From positions 2,609,001-2,673,000 of the forward strand of contig NZ_JAUTAH010000001.1 in assembly GCF_030818545.1 (NCBI RefSeq): a stretch of DNA of 64,000 bases, given 5' to 3'. Below, one piece after another: positions 8,651 to 17,762 of this stretch. Position 1 is the stretch's first letter. The number at the start of each line of letters is the position of its first letter. The DNA is from Brevundimonas sp. SORGH_AS_0993 (GTDB lineage Bacteria; Pseudomonadota; Alphaproteobacteria; Caulobacterales; Caulobacteraceae). Position numbers and translations under genes: made by a program. The notes under the pieces are model-generated. The model was given only the letters and a program-made list of their open reading frames with translations, was not told the origin of the DNA and made no database searches.

Positions 8651-8782
8651 GCGGATGAAGCAGCATGATTATCCCTGTCAGGCAATAATGTTTTGCGTTT
8701 GTCGCCATTTCGACGCCGCACGATCCGGCCTAGAACGGGCGGGAAATCATCGCTTTTGTCCCTCACGCAGCGAGCTTCGTCA

Positions 8783-8800
8783 TCCCCGCGCAGGCGGGGA
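8783..8800. repeat. Short hairpin (GTCATCCCCGC type) in the lysR-adhC gap
   Basis: TCCCCGC and GCGGGGA form a 7-bp stem with a GCAG loop inside a CGTCATCCCCGCGCAGG-type sequence, another widespread dispersed palindrome, here only half preserved. It lies in the presumed 5' leader of adhC. The rest of 8651-8840 shows nothing I can name. Confidence 0.5.
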
Positions 8801-8840
8801 CGCGCGGCGAGCGATAGGGCCCTCCGGAGAATCGAGCATC

Positions 8841-9947
<1,107 letters not shown>

Positions 9948-10011
9948 TCGACTTGCGGAGCGTCTGGGTTCGTTGTTTATAGAAACGGACCTGGATCAGG
10001 GAGGTTCGATC

Positions 10012-10398
10012 ATGTTCACCCACGTCACCGTCGGCGCCGACGACGTCGAGGCTTCGCGCCGCTTCTACGACGCCGCCCTGGGGGCGCTGGGCGTCGAGCC
10101 GGGGCAGGGGCCGGACCTCAAGGGGCGCTATTGGTGGCGGACGCGGCTGGGCGCCTTCGCGGTCGGCAAGCCGATCGACGGCGAACCGGCCTGCCACGCC
10201 AACGGCGGCACCATTGGCTTCTACGCCAAAAACGCCGACGCCGTTCGGGCCTTCCATGACGCCGGCGTCGCCGCCGGCGGCCGCGCCATCGAGGACCCGC
10301 CCGGCGAGCGTCAGGGGCCGTTCGGGCCGATGATCCTGGCCTATCTGCGCGATCCGTCGGGCAACAAGATCTGCGCCATGCACCGAAAGAGCGTCTGA
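10012..10398 (+). CDS. VOC-superfamily (glyoxalase/bleomycin-resistance-like) protein
   Basis: A 128-residue single vicinal-oxygen-chelate domain protein (FTHVTVGADDVEASRRFYD ... LRDPSGNKICAMH). The start is ATG 10012 behind CAGGGAGG. Metal-ligand positions typical of VOC proteins, such as the early His and late Asp/Asn, are partly visible. Its stop touches the fghA start (TGAATG at 10396-10401), so it is co-translated within the glutathione-dependent formaldehyde pathway. A role with a glutathione or glyoxal-type adduct is tempting, but nothing in the sequence proves it. Confidence 0.8.
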   Translation: MFTHVTVGADDVEASRRFYDAALGALGVEPGQGPDLKGRYWWRTRLGAFAVGKPIDGEPACHANGGTIGFYAKNADAVRAFHDAGVAAGGRAIEDPPGERQGPFGPMILAYLRDPSGNKICAMHRKSV

Positions 10399-11232
10399 AT
10401 GGAAACCATCAAGACCCACGCCGTCCACGGCGGAACCCTGCGCTATCTGAAGCACGACAGCACAGCGACCGGTACGCCGATGACCCTGTCGGTCTTCACG
10501 CCGGGCGGACCGGGGCCGTTTCCCGTGCTGATCTGGCTGTCGGGCCTGACCTGCACCGAGGACAATTTCACCACCAAGGCCGGCGCCTATCGGGCCGCCG
10601 CCGAGCATGGCCTCATCGTCGTGGCGCCGGACACCAGCCCGCGCGGCGAAGGGGTGGCCGACGATCCGGCCTATGACCTGGGCCAGGGCGCGGGCTTCTA
10701 CGTCGATGCGACGCAAGGCCCCTGGGCGCCGCATTTCCGCATGGAAACCTATGTCACGGACGAGCTGATCGGCCTGATCGACGCGAACTTCCCTACGACC
10801 GGGGCGCGGTCGATCAGCGGCCATTCCATGGGCGGCCACGGCGCCCTGACGTTGGCCCTGAACCATCCCGACCTGTTCCGCTCGGTCTCGGCCTTCGCCC
10901 CCATCTGTTCGCCGACCCGCTGCCCCTGGGGCGAAAAGGCGTTCACCGCCTATCTAGGGCAGGATCGCGCCGCCAGGGACCGCCACGACGCGGCGAAACT
11001 GATCGCGGCCGGGGCCGCGCGCGGGGTCTATGACGACATCCTGGTGGACCAGGGCGACGCCGACAGCTTCCTGACCGACCAGCTGAAGCCCGAACTGCTG
11101 CAAGCCGCCGCCGACGCCGCCGGCCAGAAGATGACGATCCGCATCCAGCCCGGCTACGACCACTCCTACTTCTTCATGGCCAGCTTCATCGCCGACCACA
11201 TCGCCTTCCACGCCGAACGGCTGAAGGGTTGA
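10399..11232 (+). CDS. fghA: S-formylglutathione hydrolase
   Basis: A 277-residue alpha/beta hydrolase of the esterase D family. The nucleophile is Ser143 in GHSMGG; the acid and base are likely Asp near 221 (QGDADSF) and His near 255 (GYDHSYFF). LSGLTCTEDNF is a family hallmark. It hydrolyses S-formylglutathione to formate and glutathione, the second step after adhC two genes upstream. The start directly abuts the preceding stop. Confidence 0.95.
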   Translation: METIKTHAVHGGTLRYLKHDSTATGTPMTLSVFTPGGPGPFPVLIWLSGLTCTEDNFTTKAGAYRAAAEHGLIVVAPDTSPRGEGVADDPAYDLGQGAGFYVDATQGPWAPHFRMETYVTDELIGLIDANFPTTGARSISGHSMGGHGALTLALNHPDLFRSVSAFAPICSPTRCPWGEKAFTAYLGQDRAARDRHDAAKLIAAGAARGVYDDILVDQGDADSFLTDQLKPELLQAAADAAGQKMTIRIQPGYDHSYFFMASFIADHIAFHAERLKG

Positions 11233-11272
11233 GCGTCTGTCCCGCCGCGCCGGGCGGTGCTAAGGCGGCGGC

Positions 11273-11497
11273 ATGACCGCTCTCGACGCCTATGAACCGA
11301 TGTTCGCCGCCCTCTGCCGCGAGGTGGGCTTCTGCCTGCACGAAAAGGGCCGGCGCCGCGTGGTCGAGGCCCTGCCCAAGGGGCTGGACGCCGCGGTCAA
11401 GGCCGTCTTCGCCGCCGAAGGGGTGGACGAACCCAATGCGCCGGGGGACCTGAAGCGCGCCGTGCGCGACTGTCTGAAGTCGAACTTGCCAGCTTGA
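11273..11497 (+). CDS. Small conserved-looking hypothetical protein
   Basis: A 74-residue soluble protein of mixed charge (YEPMFAALCREVGFCLHEKGRRR...), 40 bases after fghA on the same strand. No membrane segment or known motif is seen. Codon usage, with GC-rich third positions, fits a real gene. It may be the last gene of the formaldehyde operon, or independent. Function unknown. Confidence 0.55.
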   Translation: MTALDAYEPMFAALCREVGFCLHEKGRRRVVEALPKGLDAAVKAVFAAEGVDEPNAPGDLKRAVRDCLKSNLPA

Positions 11498-11604
11498 CCG
11501 TTGGCGGCGGATAAGGCGGAACGAAACTCCGCACTGTCGCTTGGGTTTCACGAACGGGCGCCTATGTGCAGCCCATCAAGATCTGTCGGAAAGAGGAACC
11601 TCCC

Positions 11605-12216
11605 ATGGCCTTCACCCTGCCCCCGCTGCCCTACGCCTATGACGCCCTGGAGCCGGCCATCGACAAGGAGACGATGACCTTCCACCACGACAAGCACCAC
11701 CAGACCTATGTCGACAACCTGAACAAGGCCGTGGACGCCGACGCCGCCCTGCAGGGCCAGTCGCTGGAAGACCTGTTCGCCAACATCTCCAAACTGCCCA
11801 AGGCCGTGCGCAACAACGGCGGCGGCCATTGGAACCACAGCCTGTTCTGGGAACTGCTGGCGCCACAGGGCCAGACGGGCGAGCCCTCGGCCGAGTTGGC
11901 CGCCAAGATCGACGCCGACCTGGGCGGGCTGGACAAGTTCAAAGCCGATTTCGACGCCGCCGGCGCCGGCCAGTTCGGCTCGGGCTGGGCCTGGCTGATC
12001 CTTCAGGACGGCAAGCTGAAGATCACCTCCACCCCGAACCAGGACAATCCCCTGATGGACGTGGTCGAGGAGAAGGGCGCGGTCCTGCTGGCCGCCGACG
12101 TGTGGGAACACGCCTATTACCTGAAGTACCAGAACCGCCGCGCCGACTATCTGAAGGCCTTCTGGTCGGTGGTGAACTGGAACAAGGTCAACGCCCTGTT
12201 CGACGCCGCCAAGTAA
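11605..12216 (+). CDS. sodB: Fe/Mn superoxide dismutase
   Basis: A 203-residue protein. Metal ligands are visible: His27 (TFHHDKHH), His in WNHSLFW (about 78), and Asp/His in DVWEHAYY (about 165/169). GSGWAWL and the N-terminal [13 protein letters not shown] follow the iron-type pattern, but metal choice cannot be settled from these motifs. It converts superoxide to oxygen and peroxide in the cytoplasm. ATG 11605 was chosen because homology starts there and GAGGAACC precedes it. It ends before a strong hairpin shared with the convergent small gene. Confidence 0.93.
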   Translation: MAFTLPPLPYAYDALEPAIDKETMTFHHDKHHQTYVDNLNKAVDADAALQGQSLEDLFANISKLPKAVRNNGGGHWNHSLFWELLAPQGQTGEPSAELAAKIDADLGGLDKFKADFDAAGAGQFGSGWAWLILQDGKLKITSTPNQDNPLMDVVEEKGAVLLAADVWEHAYYLKYQNRRADYLKAFWSVVNWNKVNALFDAAK

Positions 12217-12241
12217 GGCGGCCCTGAATCGAAGACTGTGA

Positions 12242-12269
12242 CGCCCGCCGGAGACCGCTCCGGCGGGCG
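12242..12269. terminator. Bidirectional hairpin after sodB
   Basis: CGCCCGCCGGAG and CTCCGGCGGGCG form a 12-bp GC stem with a 4-base loop, 26 bases after the sodB stop and just beyond the stop of the convergent minus-strand gene. The short T-rich run that follows fits a terminator. Confidence 0.7.
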
Positions 12270-12275
12270 TTCTCG

Positions 12276-12497
12276 TCAGATGCGCAGGTCGACGGCGCGC
12301 CAGATGCGGTCGTTCATCCGTTCGGCGTGATGCTGGCGCACCGCGCGACGCTGACGCAGCATCTCGTGAATGCCGTCGGCCAGATCCAGCAGTTGATGGT
12401 CGCTCAACGGTTCGACCAGATCGACCAGCTTGCGTTTCAGGGTCTCGAAGCCGCGGTCGGACAGGCCGGCCTGAAAGCTGTTCTTGTCGGTTCGCAT
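12276..12497 (-). CDS. Small helical hypothetical protein
   Basis: A 73-residue protein, strongly charged and probably all-helical (FETLKRKLVDLVEPLSDHQLLDLADGIHEMLRQRR). The start at 12497 is supported by a strong AGGAGG about 6 bases upstream on the minus strand; the frame is open further to 12620 but without comparable support. No motif I recognise. It faces sodB tail-to-tail and shares the terminator hairpin. Confidence 0.6.
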   Translation of the reverse strand: MRTDKNSFQAGLSDRGFETLKRKLVDLVEPLSDHQLLDLADGIHEMLRQRRAVRQHHAERMNDRIWRAVDLRI

Positions 12498-12745
12498 TTC
12501 AATCCTCCTTTCCTCCCTCGGCGGTGTCGTGTGCAGAGGGAAGGGAGAGATTGCGGCATGGTTCCGCGCCATCGTGCTTAACGGCCCGTCCGGCTTGACT
12601 CCGAAGGTCCGCATGGCCATAAGCGCCGCCTTCCACGTCTCGGTTCGCCGCAGGCGGGATTGATGACGGAAGATGCGTGGACCGCCGTTGAGATCGCATT
12701 CCCAATCCAGGGGACGCCGGGCCGCATCGCTGAAAAGAGAATAGA

Positions 12746-13363
12746 ATGTCCAAGCGCCACAGCGCCAAATACAAGATCGACCGCGCCATGGGTGAAAACC
12801 TGTGGGGCCGCGCCAAGTCGCCGGTCAACAAGCGCTCCTACGGCCCCGGCCAGCACGGTCAGCGCCGCAAGTCCAAGGTTTCCGACTTCGGCCTGCAGCT
12901 GAAGGCCAAGCAGAAGCTGAAGGGCTACTACGGCAACATCACCGAAAAGCAGTTCGCCAAGACCTATGACGAGGCGACGCGCCGCAAGGGCAACACCTCG
13001 GAAAACCTGATCGGCCTCTTGGAATCGCGCCTGGACGCCGTCGTCTATCGCGCCAAGTTCGTCCCGACCGTCTGGGCCGCCCGCCAGTTCGTCAGCCACG
13101 GCCACGTCCTGGTCAACGGCAAGAAGGTGGACATCGGCTCCTATCGCGTGAAGCCGGACGACGTCGTCTCGGTGAAGGAAAAGTCGCGCAACATGGCCCT
13201 GGTGCTGGAAGCCCAGCAGTCGTCGGAACGCGACGTGCCGGACTATCTGGAACTGTCGGACCGTTCGTTCGCCGTTCGCTACGTCCGCGTCCCGGAACTG
13301 TCGGACGTGCCGTATCCGGTGAAGATGGAACCGAACCTGGTCGTCGAATACTACGCTTCGTAA
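12746..13363 (+). CDS. rpsD: 30S ribosomal protein S4
   Basis: A 205-residue protein that begins [21 protein letters not shown] and carries the S4 RNA-binding domain (about 95-160, [27 protein letters not shown]). It is an early-assembling 16S rRNA-binding protein and often a translational autoregulator. As in many alphaproteobacteria it stands outside the S10/spc/alpha ribosomal operons. The gene-free 250 bases upstream hold its promoter; a strong terminator follows. Confidence 0.97.
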   Translation: MSKRHSAKYKIDRAMGENLWGRAKSPVNKRSYGPGQHGQRRKSKVSDFGLQLKAKQKLKGYYGNITEKQFAKTYDEATRRKGNTSENLIGLLESRLDAVVYRAKFVPTVWAARQFVSHGHVLVNGKKVDIGSYRVKPDDVVSVKEKSRNMALVLEAQQSSERDVPDYLELSDRSFAVRYVRVPELSDVPYPVKMEPNLVVEYYAS

Positions 13364-13379
13364 GCGGAGCTTTCTTCAG

Positions 13380-13413
13380 AGCGGCTATCGGCCTTCGGCC
13401 GACTTGAGCCGCT
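13380..13413 (+). terminator. Hairpin after rpsD
   Basis: AGCGGCT ... AGCCGCT encloses an inner TCGGCC/GGCCGA stem. It is followed 20 bases later by a classical terminator, so this may be a first pause structure. Confidence 0.5.
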
Positions 13414-13430
13414 TCTGGATTTGAGTTTGG

Positions 13431-13465
13431 AGGGCCTCGGATTCGTCCGGGGCCTTTCGTTTTTA
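13431..13465 (+). terminator. Rho-independent terminator of rpsD
   Basis: GGCCTCGGA and TCCGGGGCC form a 9-bp stem (one T-G wobble) with a TTCG tetraloop, followed by TTTCGTTTTTA. Typical intrinsic terminator. Confidence 0.85.
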
Positions 13466-13553
13466 TATCCTGTTCCCTCGACGGGCGAACAGGCGCATTC
13501 TCGGCCGGTTCAGGCTTCGAGGCAGGGGAGGTCGTCTGTTGCGCGACTCCATC

Positions 13554-13919
13554 ATGAAACGCTTGGCTGTGATCGCCGCCGCATCGGCCAGCCTGGCCGC
13601 TTGCGCGAGCGACGGCGAACCGACCGTCTCCACCGTCGGCATGCCCGGCGCCCTGGAGCCGATCCACGCCGCCGCCTTCACCAAGGACCAGGCCGTCTTC
13701 TGGGTCAGCTCCAACGGCTGCACACGCAAGGAAGACCTGATCCCCATCGTCAGCCTGCAGGGCGGCAACGCCGTCATCACCCTGCGCCGCATCGACGAGG
13801 ACAAGTGCCGCGACAACCGCGCCGAAGGGGTCGAGCTGAAGTGGTCGTTCGAGGAACTGGGCCTGAAGCCCGGCTCTCCCGTCAGCGTCAACAACCCCTA
13901 CCAGCTGCCCCAGACCTGA
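13554..13919 (+). CDS. Putative lipoprotein, paralogue of the gene at 15317
   Basis: A 121-residue protein with a lipoprotein signal (MKRLAVIAAASASLAAC; Cys at about 17). The mature part contains SNGCT, ITLRR, a second Cys, and EGVELKW...LGLKPGSP. The same order (SNGCT, ITLRR, Cys, DGVELRW, LGLAPGTP) occurs in the protein at 15317-15697, so they are paralogues. The two Cys may form a disulfide in the periplasm. A TTG at 13539 would add five residues. Function unknown; it probably faces the periplasm from either membrane. Confidence 0.7.
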   Translation: MKRLAVIAAASASLAACASDGEPTVSTVGMPGALEPIHAAAFTKDQAVFWVSSNGCTRKEDLIPIVSLQGGNAVITLRRIDEDKCRDNRAEGVELKWSFEELGLKPGSPVSVNNPYQLPQT

Positions 13920-13937
13920 AGCGCCGCGCCTGAGGGG

Positions 13938-15041
13938 TCAGAGCGACCGACCGTAGTCGGGCCAGCGGCCTCTGGCGGCCATGGCGTATTGCGCCGGCAA
14001 GTCCTCGGGCGCGCCCAGGGCGACGGCCGCGTGACGCGGCCAGTTCGGATCGTCCAGCGCCGCGCGGGCGATGGCCACCAGGTCCGCCTGACCCGACGCC
14101 ACGACAGCTTCGGCCTGTTGCGGATCGAAGATCAGACCCACCGCCATGACCGTCGCCTCGGGTGCGGCGGCCTTCATCGCCTCGGCGAACGCGACCTGAT
14201 AGCCGGGCTGGTCGCCGGGAATGGCGGCGCGCGGAACGTTGCCGCCGCTGGTCAGGTGCAGATAGTCGTAGCCCAGGGCGTGCAGAGCCTGGCCGAAGGC
14301 CATGACCTCCTCCAGGCTCACCCCGCCCTCGATCCAGTCCGAGCCGTTGAAGCGCGCGCCCAGGGCCTTGGTCCGGGGCCAGGCGTCGCGGAGAGCCTGG
14401 GCCACCCTGAGCGGAAAGCGCGCCCGGTTCCGGGCCGAGCCGCCATAGGCGTCGGTCCGCTGGTTCGACAGGGGCGACAGGAATTCGCACAGCAGATAGC
14501 CGTGGGCGGCGTGCAGTTCGACCAGGTCGAACCCGGCCCGGTCGGCGCGGCGGGCGGCCTGGACGAAGGCGTCGACCACCCGGTCCATGTCCGCCTCGGT
14601 CATGGCCGTGGGCGTGTGCCAGTCGTCGCGGAAGGGCAGGGCCGAGGGGGCGAAGGTCTCCCAGGCCCCATCGTCGGCCGACAGGGCGCCGCCGCCCTTC
14701 CATGGCGCGCTGGTCGAGGCCTTGCGCCCGGCGTGGGCCAGCTGCACCCCGATGGGCGTGTCGGAATAGGTGCGGATTCCCTTCAGGATGTCGGCGAAGG
14801 CTTCGGCCTGGGCGTCGTTCCACAGGCCGGTGTCGTCCGGGGTGATGCGGCCGGCCGCCTCCACCCCCGTCGCCTCCACGATGACCAGGCCGGCGCCGGA
14901 GACGGCCAGTCGGCCCAGGTGCTGGGCGTGCCAGGGCTGGGCCACACCGTCGACGGCCGAATACTGGCACATGGGCGCCACGACGATGCGGTTCTTCAGC
15001 GTCAGCGGCCCGACGCGGCGGGGTGAAAACAGCAGGCTCAT
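13938..15041 (-). CDS. Old yellow enzyme family NADH:flavin oxidoreductase (YqjM/XenA-like)
   Basis: A 367-residue FMN-binding TIM barrel. APMCQYSA carries the Cys (about residue 25) typical of the thermophilic-like/YqjM class; HAGRKAS, HAAHGYLLCEFLSP and the substrate-binding His pair are present. Such enzymes reduce activated alkenes, quinones or nitro compounds using NAD(P)H. It is encoded opposite to the two paralogous lipoprotein genes that flank it, and its 3' end lies 18 bases from the first one. The physiological substrate is unknown. Confidence 0.92.
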   Translation of the reverse strand: MSLLFSPRRVGPLTLKNRIVVAPMCQYSAVDGVAQPWHAQHLGRLAVSGAGLVIVEATGVEAAGRITPDDTGLWNDAQAEAFADILKGIRTYSDTPIGVQLAHAGRKASTSAPWKGGGALSADDGAWETFAPSALPFRDDWHTPTAMTEADMDRVVDAFVQAARRADRAGFDLVELHAAHGYLLCEFLSPLSNQRTDAYGGSARNRARFPLRVAQALRDAWPRTKALGARFNGSDWIEGGVSLEEVMAFGQALHALGYDYLHLTSGGNVPRAAIPGDQPGYQVAFAEAMKAAAPEATVMAVGLIFDPQQAEAVVASGQADLVAIARAALDDPNWPRHAAVALGAPEDLPAQYAMAARGRWPDYGRSL

Positions 15042-15203
15042 GGGCAGTGTCCGAACGGCGAGGAGGATTTCCAGCTAAGCCCTCTCGGGCCGCGATCAAG
15101 CCCGGGCCTGTCCGATTGTTCATCTGCCTTGCCGCGAATTAACGTGCCTTGGACCCCGCCGGCGCGCCAAGTAAGGGTCAAGCTTCAACTGGGGAACACA
15201 CCA

Positions 15204-15317
15204 ATGCTTCGTCTCGCTCTCGCCATCGCCATCGCCGCCCCGCTGCTGTCGGGCTGCATCATCGTCTCGACCGAAAAGCCGACCACCCGCGTCGTCACCG
15301 CGCCCGCGGGTCAGTGA
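15204..15317 (+). CDS. Very short lipoprotein (37 aa)
   Basis: A 37-residue protein made almost wholly of a lipoprotein signal (MLRLALAIAIAAPLLSGC) plus a 20-residue polar tail. GGGGAAC lies 8 bases upstream of ATG 15204. Its TGA overlaps the ATG of the next lipoprotein gene by one base (TGATG at 15315), so the two are translationally coupled. The signal closely resembles that of the next protein (APLLS[GA]C), which suggests local duplication. It may be a real mini-lipoprotein or a coupled leader. Confidence 0.6.
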   Translation: MLRLALAIAIAAPLLSGCIIVSTEKPTTRVVTAPAGQ

Positions 15318-15697
15318 TGCGCGCCGTCGTCAAGGGACTGGTGATCGCGGCCCTGGCCGCGCCGCTGCTGTCGGCCTGCGTCATCTATGACAGCGACGCC
15401 GGGGAAAAGATGGTGGTCAACGTCTCGCGCAACGACGCGCCCGTCGGGGAGGCGATCCGTCAGGCCCGCTTCGTCGACGGCGCCCTGGTCGCGCGGATCG
15501 ATTCCAACGGCTGCACCCAGGCGTCGGACTTCGAGGTCCTGGTGTCGGACAGCTCGCCCGCCGAGATCACCCTGCGCCGGACCAAGCCGGACCTGTGCAA
15601 GGCCCTGGCGCCCGACGGCGTGGAACTGCGCTGGACCTACGCCGACCTGGGCCTGGCGCCCGGCACGCCGGCGCGGATCATGAACCCGCTGAAATAG
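15317..15697 (+). CDS. Putative lipoprotein, paralogue of the gene at 13554
   Basis: A 126-residue protein with lipobox LLSAC (Cys about 21). Shares SNGCT, ITLRR, DLC, DGVELRW and LGLAPGTPARIMNP with the protein at 13554-13919. Coupled to the 37-residue lipoprotein by a one-base overlap. Its 3' end overlaps the convergent thioesterase gene by 20 bases. Function unknown. Confidence 0.72.
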   Translation: MRAVVKGLVIAALAAPLLSACVIYDSDAGEKMVVNVSRNDAPVGEAIRQARFVDGALVARIDSNGCTQASDFEVLVSDSSPAEITLRRTKPDLCKALAPDGVELRWTYADLGLAPGTPARIMNPLK

Positions 15698-16118
15698 CTT
15701 CGAACACGCTCAGCATCGCGGGCGGAATACGCTGCGGCCTCAGGGTCGCGGCGTCCACCAGCACCCATTCGGTGACGCCCTGGGCGCAGACGCGGCCCTG
15801 GGCGTCCTCGATGCGGACATAGCGATCGAAGCGCGGCCCCTGCGGCTGGCCGACCCAGGTGCGGGCGACCACGCCGGTCGCGCCGGGTTCGATCCCGCGC
15901 AGATAGTCGATTTCGTGCCGGGTCGCGACCCACGACCATTTCGCCCGCGTCGCCTCGTCGAAGCGCGCGTTCCAGTGGGCCGTGCCCGCGTCCTGCAGCC
16001 AGCCGACATAGACGACGTTGTTGACGTGTCCGTTGGCGTCGATGTGTTCCGGCCGGACCTCCAGCGGAACGACGAAGACCTCTCGGTCCTCGCGCGGCGT
16101 CAGGAGGGCGCGGGCCAT
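15678..16118 (-). CDS. Hotdog-fold acyl-CoA thioesterase (4-hydroxybenzoyl-CoA thioesterase-like)
   Basis: A 146-residue single hotdog domain. HIDANGHVNNVVYVGWLQDA is the catalytic signature (Asp plus GHVNN) of the 4HBT/YbgC group. Expected to hydrolyse a small acyl-CoA in the cytoplasm; the chain is not predictable. Its start overlaps the stop of the monothiol glutaredoxin gene by one base, so it belongs to that operon. Confidence 0.85.
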   Translation of the reverse strand: MARALLTPREDREVFVVPLEVRPEHIDANGHVNNVVYVGWLQDAGTAHWNARFDEATRAKWSWVATRHEIDYLRGIEPGATGVVARTWVGQPQGPRFDRYVRIEDAQGRVCAQGVTEWVLVDAATLRPQRIPPAMLSVFEAISAGS

Positions 16119-16468
16119 CAGACCTCGCCCAGGACGACGCCCTTTTCGGCCATCAGGGCCTGAAGCTCGCCCGCCTGGAACATCTCGCGGATGATGTCCG
16201 AACCGCCGACGAACTCGCCCTTCACATAGAGCTGGGGAATGGTGGGCCAGTCGGTGAAGGTCTTGATGCCTTCGCGCAGGGCCTCGTCCTGAAGCACGTC
16301 CACGCCGACGAAGGCCGCGCCGACATGGTCCAGGATCTGCACCGCCAGGGAGGAGAAGCCGCAGCGCGGCTGGTCCGGCGTGCCCTTCATGAACAGCACC
16401 ACGTCGTGCTGGGCGACGGTGTCGCCGATGAAGGCGTGGACGGGGTCGGCGGAGGCGGTGTCGGTCAC
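16118..16468 (-). CDS. grxD: Monothiol glutaredoxin, Grx4/GrxD type
   Basis: A 116-residue protein with the CGFS active site (Cys36), KGTPDQPRCGFS, WPTIPQLYVKGEFVGG and GGSDIIREM. Members bind a [2Fe-2S] cluster between two monomers with glutathione and deliver clusters, usually with a BolA partner. A bolA gene lies 1 kb upstream in the same transcriptional direction, separated only by an aldo/keto reductase-like gene, so the three and the thioesterase probably form one unit for iron-sulfur handling. Confidence 0.95.
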   Translation of the reverse strand: MTDTASADPVHAFIGDTVAQHDVVLFMKGTPDQPRCGFSSLAVQILDHVGAAFVGVDVLQDEALREGIKTFTDWPTIPQLYVKGEFVGGSDIIREMFQAGELQALMAEKGVVLGEV

Positions 16469-16551
16469 GGTTAAGGGCCTTTCGTGAAGCCCGTCAGCTA
16501 GGGAGGCCGGGGGCTCAGGTCAAGGCGCGAGGCCGTGATCCGGCGGCGGCG

Positions 16552-17454
16552 TCAGGCCGCATCGCTGGCGATCACGCGACCCATTTCGATCTGGGCGGCC
16601 AGGCCGGGAGGCATGTCGCGCTCGGGAACCGCGGTCAGGAGCGCCAGTTGCTCGACATCGGCGGCCCGCACGATGACGCTGGAAACCGACGGATCGCTGA
16701 GCACATAGCCCAGGCAGATGGTCTCGGCCGTCCAGCCCTGGGTGCGATACAGAAAGCCGAAGGCGTCCTTCTGCGGCGTGTCCGGCGGACGTTTGGCCTT
16801 GCCCAGGCCGAACAGGCCCTTCTTGAAGAGCGGCTCGTCCGGAGAACGCCGCCGCCGGTCGTGGAAATAGTCGTAGGCGAAGACCGCCATATCCTGTTGG
16901 CGGGCCGTGCGGATGCGGTTGCGGATGCGCCAGTCGACGTTGATGTCCAGCGGCGTGGCCAGGACGTCGAAGGCGCCGGTGGAGACATAGGCGTCCATCA
17001 CTTGGCCGCCGCCCGCCACGCCCAGCAGCTTGACCCGCCCGGTCGCCCGCAGGGTCTTCAGCGCCTGGAGCGACGCCTGGGGCAGTTCATGCTCGCCCGG
17101 CTCCTGCAGCAGGGCCAGATCGATCCAGCCCAGGCCGGAGAAATGCAGGGCGCGGTCGATGGCGCCGGTCATGCCCTCGGCCGAAAAGTCCCGATCCGGA
17201 CCCCGGCCGTAGCCGACGCCCAGGGTCAGGATCACGCACACCAGGCTGCGCTCGACATAGGACAGGGCCTCGCCCAGCACCTCGGCGGCGACCGGGTCGG
17301 CGGTCTCCAGCCGGAAGGTGTTCACCCCGGCCTCCAGGGCGGAATAGATCAGCTCCAGCGCCGCCTTGCGCCCGCGCGCCAGGGCTTCGTCGCCGAAGCT
17401 CAGGGTGATGCTGGAAACGGCGGAGCTGGTCGCGCCGAAGGGACGATAGCGCAT
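16552..17454 (-). CDS. Aldo/keto reductase-like protein lacking the catalytic tetrad
   Basis: A 300-residue protein with the aldo/keto reductase barrel layout (MRYRPFGATSSAVSSITLSFGD at the N-terminus, GRVKLLGVAGG, VSSVIVRAADVEQL at the C-terminus). The Asp/Tyr/Lys/His tetrad appears lost: the DTADxY segment reads ETADPVA, TKVG reads TLGVG, and the LLHRP segment reads LLQEP. NADPH binding may persist, but ordinary carbonyl reduction is doubtful. It sits between bolA (3 bases away) and grxD, so a structural or regulatory role in iron-sulfur handling is possible; this is inference. Confidence 0.75.
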   Translation of the reverse strand: MRYRPFGATSSAVSSITLSFGDEALARGRKAALELIYSALEAGVNTFRLETADPVAAEVLGEALSYVERSLVCVILTLGVGYGRGPDRDFSAEGMTGAIDRALHFSGLGWIDLALLQEPGEHELPQASLQALKTLRATGRVKLLGVAGGGQVMDAYVSTGAFDVLATPLDINVDWRIRNRIRTARQQDMAVFAYDYFHDRRRRSPDEPLFKKGLFGLGKAKRPPDTPQKDAFGFLYRTQGWTAETICLGYVLSDPSVSSVIVRAADVEQLALLTAVPERDMPPGLAAQIEMGRVIASDAA

Positions 17455-17457
17455 GAT

Positions 17458-17694
17458 TCAGCCTTCCGGAGCGGCGGTTTCGAGCGCCAGGGCGTGCAGT
17501 TCGCCGCCCATCTGGCCCTTCAGGGCCGCATAGACCATCTGGTGCTGGCGCACGCGCGGCACGCCGGCGAAGGCGGTCGAGACGATGCGCGCGCGATAGT
17601 GGTCGCCGTCGCCCGCCAGATCCTCGATCGCGATCTCCGCATCGGGGAAGGCGTCGACTAGATGCTGTCGCAGGGTTTCGACGGACATGGGCAT
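17458..17694 (-). CDS. bolA: BolA-family protein
   Basis: A 78-residue BolA domain with a class-II KH-like fold (LRQHLVDAFPDAEIAIEDLAGDGDHYRARIVSTAF..., RQHQMVYAALKG). The conserved His in RQHQMVY is the cluster ligand shared with monothiol glutaredoxins. It forms a heterodimer with CGFS glutaredoxins in other organisms. Short length fits the BolA2/IbaG type. First gene of the presumed bolA-AKR-like-grxD-thioesterase unit. Confidence 0.9.
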   Translation of the reverse strand: MPMSVETLRQHLVDAFPDAEIAIEDLAGDGDHYRARIVSTAFAGVPRVRQHQMVYAALKGQMGGELHALALETAAPEG

Positions 17695-17762
17695 GGGCGG
17701 CTCTGGACGGACTTCGGGCGGTCTTTCGGCGCATAATCTGCCGCAGAAACCTTAATGGCTGC

